A DNA stretch of 64,000 bases, taken from NCBI GenBank assembly GCA_051877515.1, contig JBJEIY010000017.1:434001-498000 (forward strand), written 5' to 3'. How positions within the stretch are numbered: the first letter of the stretch is position 1; each line of letters begins with the position of its first letter. The notes under the pieces were generated by a model that did not search any database, was not told the origin of the DNA, and saw nothing but the letters and a program-made list of their open reading frames with translations. Shown piece after piece: positions 58,226 through 64,000 of the stretch. Source of the DNA: XBB1006 sp051877515. Lineage in GTDB: Bacteria > Bacillota > Clostridia > Lachnospirales > Lachnospiraceae. A program made the position numbers and the translations under genes.

Positions 58226-58912
58226 CTAAAGCAGATTTTGCTCTTTCATGCTTACGTACTTATTATCACCAATTATAATATGATCTAACAACTCAATTCC
58301 AATCATTTTTCCGCTGTTTTTCACCATAGCAGTCACATCAATATCAGCCTGACTGGGACTTGGGTCTCCACTGGGATGATTATGCAGTAAAATAATATAA
58401 ACTGCTTTGTATTCCAAGGCCTCTATAAAAACTTCTCTTGGTGAAACCAATGCCGCATTGACAATTCCAATACTTAGCAGTGACTCTCCCAGAACTGCAT
58501 TTTTGCCATCCAGAAACAGACAGTACAGATGCTCTTTTGTAAGGAACCTTGTTCTTTGCATATACATTTGCGCCACAGTTTCTGCTTCCCTGATGAGCAT
58601 ATTCTGTTTTCTGGTCACCCGGGACAGCCTTTTTGCCAGTTCTACTACACACTCTAACTGCATTGCCTTAACACGTCCTACACCTTTTAACTGCATAAGC
58701 TGTTTTCTTGACATGGTAGCCAGATTGCATAATCCACCATCATAGTAATTCAGCACCTCATGCGCAAGAGACAGAGCGCTATAGCCTTTCGTTCCATTTT
58801 GGATAAGCACAGACAGAAGCTGGGCATCCGTAAGACTTTCGGCACCGTGTTCCCAACACAATAGATAGGGCTGTTCTGATTGGGGTAATGTTTTCATTTT
58901 TTCTTGTTTCAT
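58226..58912 (-). CDS. radC: RadC/YsxA family JAB-domain protein
   Basis: A 228-residue RadC protein with an N-terminal helix-hairpin-helix region (LCNLATMSRKQLMQLKGVGRVKAMQLECVVELAKRL) and a C-terminal JAB/MPN metalloprotease-like domain whose metal motif is HNHPSGDPSPSQAD (about residues 175-188). Despite its name a DNA repair role is not established. It heads the mreBCD operon, as in many Firmicutes. GGAAGG lies before the ATG. Confidence 0.95.
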   Translation of the reverse strand: MKQEKMKTLPQSEQPYLLCWEHGAESLTDAQLLSVLIQNGTKGYSALSLAHEVLNYYDGGLCNLATMSRKQLMQLKGVGRVKAMQLECVVELAKRLSRVTRKQNMLIREAETVAQMYMQRTRFLTKEHLYCLFLDGKNAVLGESLLSIGIVNAALVSPREVFIEALEYKAVYIILLHNHPSGDPSPSQADIDVTAMVKNSGKMIGIELLDHIIIGDNKYVSMKEQNLL

Positions 58913-58973
58913 GGGTTTTACCTTCCTTTTTTAGATAAATTAACCCATTTTCAATCCAAATACGTTTCCTATT

Positions 58974-59002
58974 ATTTTAGCATACTTGCCAACTGATGTA
59001 TA
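58974..59002 (-). promoter_or_regulatory. Promoter of the radC-mre-min operon
   Basis: On the minus strand TATACA (58997-59002) and TAAAAT (58974-58979) are 17 bp apart, with a TGn extended -10. It is the only good candidate in the 98-bp gap and would head a run of eleven genes. Confidence 0.55.
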
Positions 59003-59010
59003 GAAGCAAA

Positions 59011-60300
59011 TTAGAGAGAAACAACACCTTTTTCCTTTAATTTTTGTAAGGACATAAGGATTCCATATTTGGCATGATTCCAGGTAAGACCCCCCTGAAA
59101 GAATACGGTATATGGCTCACGTAACGGACCATCGGCTGACAATTCAATGGAAGAACCCTGAACAAAGGCTCCTGCCGCCATGATCACTTTGGAATCATAA
59201 CCGGGCATATCCCAGGGTTCCGGTTTTACATAACTATCTACAGGTGCCGCAGCCTGAATGCCTTCACAAAAGCCAAGCAGTCCCTCCGGTTTCCGGAAGG
59301 TTACGGCCTGTATGATATCATGCCGGATTTCTGACGCACCGGGATAAACATCAAATCCCAATTTCTCATAGATGTTAGCAGCAAAAATTGCGCCTTTTAA
59401 AGCTCCCGCCACCACAGTCGGTGCAAGAAAAAGTCCCTGGTAAAAGGATTGCATCAGCCCCAGAGACGCTCCAACTTCCTTGCCAAGCCCGGGAGAGGTA
59501 AGACGATATGCTGCATTTTCCACACATTCTTTTGTTCCAACAATATAACCGCCGATGGGAGCTAATCCGCCTCCGGGATTCTTGATCAGCGAACCTACCA
59601 TCATATCTGCACCAACATCCAAAGGCTCTCTGGTCTCCACAAATTCTCCGTAGCAGTTATCCACCATACAGATCACATCCGGTTTTATTTTTTTAATAAA
59701 AGAAATCAATTCTCCGATTCGCTCTACGCTAAATGTTGGCCTGGTTGCGTAACCTTTGGATCGCTGAATGGTTACCATTCTGGTTTTTTCATTGATGGCA
59801 TATTTGATCCCTTCCCAGTCAAATCCTCCATCCGGCAGCAGATCTACCTGACGATAAGAAACACCGTATTCTGCCAAAGAACCCTTGGAAGGTCGGATTC
59901 CGATCACCTCTTCCAGTGTATCATAAGGTTTACCCACGGGAGATAACAACTCATCCCCCGGTCTTAAATTAGACATCAGAGCAAGAGCCAATGCATGGGT
60001 CCCACAGGTAATCTGCGGTCTGACTAAAGCATCCTCCCCATGAAACAGATCCGCATATACTTTTTCCAACGTATCTCTTCCTACATCATCGTAACCATAT
60101 CCGGTAGCCGTGTTAAAACACTCTGCACTAACCCGGTTCTTCCCCATGGCCTGCACGACACGAAGCTGATTATACTCTGCTACACGGTCTATCTGTTCAA
60201 ACCGGGTTTTAAGAGAAGTAAGGATAGCTTCCCCATACTCATATACATCCTCATCTATTCCCATGGACCTATATTGCAGTTTCAGTGTTTGTTCAGTCAT
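59011..60300 (-). CDS. Methionine gamma-lyase family protein (YnbB-like, 'aluminum resistance')
   Basis: A 429-residue PLP enzyme of the family PF06838, once called aluminum resistance protein and related to cystathionine and methionine gamma-lyases. The PLP lysine is in TIQRSKGYATRPTF (about residues 181-194). Upstream ITCGTHALALALMSNLRPGDELL and CMVDNCYGEF complete the cofactor site. In B. subtilis ynbB lies near miaA-hfq; here it follows miaA directly, with no hfq in the 60-bp gap. The actual substrate is not known with certainty. Confidence 0.92.
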   Translation of the reverse strand: MTEQTLKLQYRSMGIDEDVYEYGEAILTSLKTRFEQIDRVAEYNQLRVVQAMGKNRVSAECFNTATGYGYDDVGRDTLEKVYADLFHGEDALVRPQITCGTHALALALMSNLRPGDELLSPVGKPYDTLEEVIGIRPSKGSLAEYGVSYRQVDLLPDGGFDWEGIKYAINEKTRMVTIQRSKGYATRPTFSVERIGELISFIKKIKPDVICMVDNCYGEFVETREPLDVGADMMVGSLIKNPGGGLAPIGGYIVGTKECVENAAYRLTSPGLGKEVGASLGLMQSFYQGLFLAPTVVAGALKGAIFAANIYEKLGFDVYPGASEIRHDIIQAVTFRKPEGLLGFCEGIQAAAPVDSYVKPEPWDMPGYDSKVIMAAGAFVQGSSIELSADGPLREPYTVFFQGGLTWNHAKYGILMSLQKLKEKGVVSL

Positions 60301-60360
60301 TTCTTTCGTTCCTTTCTATATCCTTCCTAAAACAAATACTAACAATCCAGCATGGTTTCT

Positions 60361-61323
60361 CTATAGTATCTGCTCTTCCTTCAATATTTTCAAAATGGAT
60401 TGTAGGATTTTATTCTCATCCTGCCCGTATTCACTGCGGTTTAACCATCTGACATTCTGTTCCCGCTTAAACCAGGTGATTTGTCGCTTGGCAAAATGAC
60501 GTGTATCCCGTTTGATGGTATAAACGGCATCTTCCAATGTACAGTCTCCCTCCAGATAAGATAACAATTCTTTATATCCAAGCCCCTGCATACTGACCAT
60601 ATCTTTTGTGTATCCGCGCTCTTTCAGTGCCTTGACCTCATCCAGTAATCCGTCTTTCATCATCTCATCTACTCTTTGATCGATCCTCTGATACAACAGC
60701 TCCCTTTCATCTGTTAGCACAAAAAACGCAAACCGATAAGGGGAAACTCGCTGTCTCTGCTCGAAATTATGCTCTGAAATCGGTTTCCCTGTTTCATGAT
60801 AAAACTCCAGTGCACGGATCATACGCTTAACATTATTACAGTGGATGGACTTGCAAGATGCCGGATCAACCAATCTCAGCTGTTCAAACAGTTCCTCTTT
60901 TCCACCCGGCATTAGCGCTTTATTTTCCAGCATTGCACGATATGTTCCATCTGACTCTCCCTCATGAAAGTCGATATCATAAAGCAAAGCCTGAATGTAA
61001 AAGCCGGTACCTCCCACAACAATAGGAATCCTTCCATCCGAATAGATCTCCTTCAGTGCCTGCTTTGCAAGTTCACAGAATCTCACCACATGAAATTCTT
61101 CTTCCGGATATAAACAATCCACAAGATAATGTGGTATTCCCTTCATTTCTTCTTTTTTGATCTTAGCGGAGCCAATATCCATATATCGATAAACCTGCAT
61201 ACTGTCAGCAGAGATAACCGCACCATGGATCTGTCTTGCAAGATCAATGGACAGTTTGGTTTTTCCAACTCCGGTTGGCCCTGCAAGAATAATCATTGGC
61301 TTATTTTCCAGATTAGATAACAT
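60361..61323 (-). CDS. miaA: tRNA dimethylallyltransferase
   Basis: A 320-residue MiaA that transfers the dimethylallyl group to N6 of A37 in tRNAs reading UNN codons. The P-loop is LAGPTGVGKTKLSIDLA (about residues 13-29), followed by ISADSMQVYRYMDIGSAK, VGGTGFYIQALLYD and a C-terminal RDTRHFAKRQITWFKRE. It follows mutL by 21 bp. Confidence 0.97.
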   Translation of the reverse strand: MLSNLENKPMIILAGPTGVGKTKLSIDLARQIHGAVISADSMQVYRYMDIGSAKIKKEEMKGIPHYLVDCLYPEEEFHVVRFCELAKQALKEIYSDGRIPIVVGGTGFYIQALLYDIDFHEGESDGTYRAMLENKALMPGGKEELFEQLRLVDPASCKSIHCNNVKRMIRALEFYHETGKPISEHNFEQRQRVSPYRFAFFVLTDERELLYQRIDQRVDEMMKDGLLDEVKALKERGYTKDMVSMQGLGYKELLSYLEGDCTLEDAVYTIKRDTRHFAKRQITWFKREQNVRWLNRSEYGQDENKILQSILKILKEEQIL

Positions 61324-61344
61324 TAAAATACTCCCGCATATAAA

Positions 61345-63237
61345 TTATCGATGAAAACGACGTTCGAATTCCGATTTTTTCATTTCTATGATGGTGGGTC
61401 TGCCATGAGGACAATGATATGGATTATCCAGTTCCATTAACTGTTCCATAATCTGCTCGGCTTCCTGCTTTGACAAACGCTGATTCCCTTTTACTGCCGC
61501 CTTGCAGGAAAGCATGGCAACCTTGGACAGAATTGTCTGCGGCGTTTCGTTTCTCCCAAAATCTTCCAACTCATCAATCATATTTAGGAACAGTTCTTTC
61601 TCATTTACCTCCAGCATATTATACGGAACTTCTGTGATCATCACATCCTGTCCGCCAAAGCTTTCAAATACAAAGCCCACTTTTTGAAAAGCATCCTGAT
61701 ACTGTTGTAAAAGACCCATCTCCTTATCACTCAGATTTAAAACAAGGGGTGGAGAAAGCTGCTGGGAAAGACTCTCCTGGCCTTCTATCCTTTTCATTGT
61801 TTTTTCATAAAGGATCCTTTCATGGGCAGCATGCTGATCAACAATATACAGACTGTCTTTTAACTCCATAAGCCAGTACGTGTCAAAAACTTCTCCGATG
61901 ATGCGATACTGCGGTCCGCTTGTTTTGTCCAGAAGATGATACTGTTCCTCAAACAATGTCTGCTGGGTTCCTGTAATACAAGGATCCGGATCGGACTTTT
62001 CCTGCGCATCCTGCCTTCTGTCTTTCTGTTTCGGTTCATCCGATACAGGTTTTACGATATCGGAATGATGTACCGGCTGCACAGGTCGGTTAAATTTGGG
62101 CTCATAAGGAGAACTTTCCCGGACAAACTGTTTTAACCTTTTCAGCTTTTCCGCTTCAAAGGGTTCCGGCTTTAAACTGTCCTCTAACTGTTGCTTTTGC
62201 TCTGCTCTGACTATTTTTTCTTCAGACAAAGATGCAGATGAAATCAGATCCTGATGGGATAAAATATAACGGACCTGTTTTACAATCTCATCATAAATCC
62301 GGGCACTATCCCGGAAACGAACCTCCATCTTAGTAGGATGCACATTCACGTCCACCAAAGAAGGCTCCAGCTTTAGATGCAACAAAACAAAAGGAAATTT
62401 ATGCTGCATGATAAAACTCTTATAACCTTCTTCTACCGCCCGGCTAAGCAGAGTACTTTTTACAAACCTTCCGTTCACAAAAAAATTCTCGTAGTTTCGA
62501 TTTCCTCTTGACAAAGAAGGTTTACCAATAAATCCTTCCACCCCAAGATCTTTTTCCTCAATGGAGAAAGGCATCAGATCACTCAAAATATCACGCCCAA
62601 AAATCCGATAGATCAAATCTTTCTCGTTACCGTTTCCCGCCGTCTGTAACCTGGTCTGCCCATTCACAATAAATCGCATGGAAATATGAGGATTAGACAA
62701 GCTCAAATGCTCCATAATCCCGGAAATGTATCCGGCTTCTGTTTGGGGAGTTTTTAAAAAATTTCTTCTTGCAGGGATATTATAAAACAAATTCCGGACG
62801 ATCATGGTTGTTCCATCCGGTGCACCAATTTGTTCCAAAGATCCCAATTCTCCTCCCTCTATGCAGATCCTGCTTCCCATTAATTCCGCAGAAGTTTTGG
62901 TGATCACTTCCATCTTGGAAACGGCACAGATACTGGAAAGAGCCTCTCCGCGGAATCCTAACGAATAAATCCGTTCCAAATCCTGTGCAGTACGGATCTT
63001 GCTGGTAGAGTGCCTGAGAAATGCTGTCGGAAGATCATCTGAAGCAATCCCGCTACCATTATCCGTAACTCTGATCAAACTGATCCCGCCGTCTTTAATC
63101 TCTACCGTAATGCTGTCTGCACCGGCATCAATCGCGTTTTCCACTAACTCCTTTACCACATTCAGCGGACGCTCAACCACTTCTCCGGCGGCGATTTTAT
63201 CAATTGTTAATTTGTCTAATATCTGTATTTTACCCAT
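61345..63237 (-). CDS. mutL: DNA mismatch repair protein MutL
   Basis: A 630-residue MutL. The N-terminal GHKL ATPase domain shows KELVENAIDAGADSI, DNGSGI and SLGFRGEALSSI. The C-terminal endonuclease metal motif DQHAxxExxxxE is VDQHAAHERILYE (about residues 472-484), with SCKAAVKG and CPHGRP supporting an active nicking MutL as expected in organisms lacking MutH. A proline- and charge-rich linker (about residues 345-450) joins the two. It starts one base after the mutS stop. Confidence 0.97.
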   Translation of the reverse strand: MGKIQILDKLTIDKIAAGEVVERPLNVVKELVENAIDAGADSITVEIKDGGISLIRVTDNGSGIASDDLPTAFLRHSTSKIRTAQDLERIYSLGFRGEALSSICAVSKMEVITKTSAELMGSRICIEGGELGSLEQIGAPDGTTMIVRNLFYNIPARRNFLKTPQTEAGYISGIMEHLSLSNPHISMRFIVNGQTRLQTAGNGNEKDLIYRIFGRDILSDLMPFSIEEKDLGVEGFIGKPSLSRGNRNYENFFVNGRFVKSTLLSRAVEEGYKSFIMQHKFPFVLLHLKLEPSLVDVNVHPTKMEVRFRDSARIYDEIVKQVRYILSHQDLISSASLSEEKIVRAEQKQQLEDSLKPEPFEAEKLKRLKQFVRESSPYEPKFNRPVQPVHHSDIVKPVSDEPKQKDRRQDAQEKSDPDPCITGTQQTLFEEQYHLLDKTSGPQYRIIGEVFDTYWLMELKDSLYIVDQHAAHERILYEKTMKRIEGQESLSQQLSPPLVLNLSDKEMGLLQQYQDAFQKVGFVFESFGGQDVMITEVPYNMLEVNEKELFLNMIDELEDFGRNETPQTILSKVAMLSCKAAVKGNQRLSKQEAEQIMEQLMELDNPYHCPHGRPTIIEMKKSEFERRFHR

Positions 63238-63238
63238 T

Positions 63239-64000
63239 TTACCACCGGTTCCTGATCTTATTCTGCAGCTCGTTAAGCTGATTTAATGCATCAATTGGTG
63301 TCATGTTGGAAAGATCCATCTGTTCAATACTTCTGATAATATCATCGTCTTTTATCGTATCAAACAGACTGATCTGGGAAAGTTCCAGTTCATCCTTTTT
63401 CTTTTTTCGGCCGGAAGGGAGTTTGGCCATAATCTGCTCTGAATGAATGGCAACATCATTTTCCGCTAATTGTTCCACGATTTCTTTTGCTCTTTCAATC
63501 ACAGTGTCCGGAACCCCAGCCAGTTTTGCTACCTGAATACCGTAACTCTTATCTGCTCCTCCCGGAACGATCTTTCGAAGGAAAACAATATCATCTCCGT
63601 TTTCCTTTACGGCAATGCAGTAGTTATGTACATTATCCAGTTTTCCTTCCAACTCGGTCAATTCATGATAATGTGTGGCAAATAAGGTTTTGGCTCCCAG
63701 AATTCTGGGATCAGAAATATATTCCACCACAGCCCAGGCAATACTTAATCCGTCAAACGTACTGGTTCCACGACCGATTTCATCTAAGATCAACAAACTA
63801 TTGGATGTTGCATTCCTCAGAATATTGGCTACTTCCGTCATCTCAAGCATAAAGGTACTTTGTCCGCTTGCCAGATCATCGGAAGCGCCGACTCTGGTAA
63901 AGATCCGGTCTACAATACCAATATCCGCACTTTTTGCAGGAACAAAGCAACCCATTTGTGCCATCAGGACGATCAGTGCTGTCTGTCTCATGTAAGTGGA
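63239..64000 (-). CDS. mutS: DNA mismatch repair protein MutS (C-terminal part; 5' end outside window)
   Basis: The C-terminal 254 codons of MutS, open through the right edge of the window, so the gene begins beyond it. The visible part holds STYMRQTALIVLMAQMGCFVPA just after the Walker A (which lies outside), Walker B LLILDEIGRGTSTFDG, and LFATHYHEL. The C-terminal dimerisation and helix region ends at NKIRNRW. It is the first visible gene of a mutS-mutL-miaA-ynbB run. Confidence 0.97.
   Translation of the reverse strand, partial: STYMRQTALIVLMAQMGCFVPAKSADIGIVDRIFTRVGASDDLASGQSTFMLEMTEVANILRNATSNSLLILDEIGRGTSTFDGLSIAWAVVEYISDPRILGAKTLFATHYHELTELEGKLDNVHNYCIAVKENGDDIVFLRKIVPGGADKSYGIQVAKLAGVPDTVIERAKEIVEQLAENDVAIHSEQIMAKLPSGRKKKKDELELSQISLFDTIKDDDIIRSIEQMDLSNMTPIDALNQLNELQNKIRNRW

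Noticed and set aside
1..64000. CRISPR array, prophage, insertion sequence, toxin-antitoxin or defence island
   Set aside because: No regularly spaced repeats, transposase, phage structural genes or defence domains were seen; the whole window reads as core chromosome.

Overview
The window is about 64 kb of dense, low-to-moderate GC Firmicutes chromosome. It encodes almost only core housekeeping genes and shows no prophage, insertion sequence, CRISPR array, rRNA or tRNA. The gene set points to an anaerobic, probably spore-forming class Clostridia member, most likely Lachnospiraceae. The pointers are GerW/YtfJ and YlbJ sporulation proteins, the HisA/F-HisI-HisE type fusion, the B12-binding-domain radical SAM protein followed by a DUF2344 protein, a MinCDE system joined to MreBCD, a zinc-type L28, and a Prp-cleavable L27. 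The family assignment is inferred from gene content and order remembered from that group, not from a search.

Layout. 1-3.2 kb (+): the 3' end of a penicillin-binding transpeptidase, then a strong promoter and a Nudix / unknown / YtfI / GerW / small membrane protein operon. 3.2-7.8 kb: rpmB on the minus strand, then asp23-fakA-recG. 7.8-9.6 kb (-): rqcH. 9.7-15.97 kb (+): yicC-remA-gmk-rpoZ, then rimO-pgsA-cinA-rsmD-coaD and a coiled-coil protein. 16-27.35 kb: ylbJ (-), then on the plus strand an M23 peptidase, pseudouridine synthases, a HAD hydrolase, YgiQ, RecU, the HisIE-like fusion, two linked radical-SAM cluster genes and a short RNase G. 27.35-32.3 kb (+): rplU with a structured leader, prp, rpmA, obg, yhbY, nadD, yqeK, rsfS and an MBL-fold hydrolase. 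32.4-33.6 kb: lexA and a divergent YneA-like division inhibitor, with LexA operators between them. 33.7-42 kb: plsC-like, phosphatase, EamA transporter, xer-type recombinase and ttcA (both -), dtd, aspS and a chemoreceptor. 42.2-48.5 kb (-): Cmk-like kinase, rluD-type, lspA, ylmH, sepF, yggS, a HlyD-like protein and a small P-loop protein. 48.6-58.9 kb (-): radC-mreBCD-PBP2-minCDE-rodA-mgsA-dac. 59-64 kb (-): mutS (partial)-mutL-miaA-methionine gamma-lyase family.

Themes. Cell-envelope growth and division are heavily represented: two PBPs, RodA, MreBCD, MinCDE, SepF, a YneA-like protein, a DD-carboxypeptidase and an M23 peptidase. Ribosome assembly and translation quality control form the second theme: Obg, RsfS, YhbY, RqcH, Prp/L27, RimO, RsmD, pseudouridine synthases, MiaA, TtcA, Dtd and AspRS. 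DNA repair is the third: RecG, RecU, MutSL, RadC and LexA.

I did not find a clearly new multi-gene system. The best leads are the HisIE-like fusion, whose catalytic motifs are changed in every domain while the frame is intact; the clustered LexA operators controlling the YneA-like gene; the very large insertion in PBP2; an RNase G that ends before its usual zinc-link; and several small conserved-looking proteins of unknown role tied to sporulation, coaD and sepF neighbourhoods.
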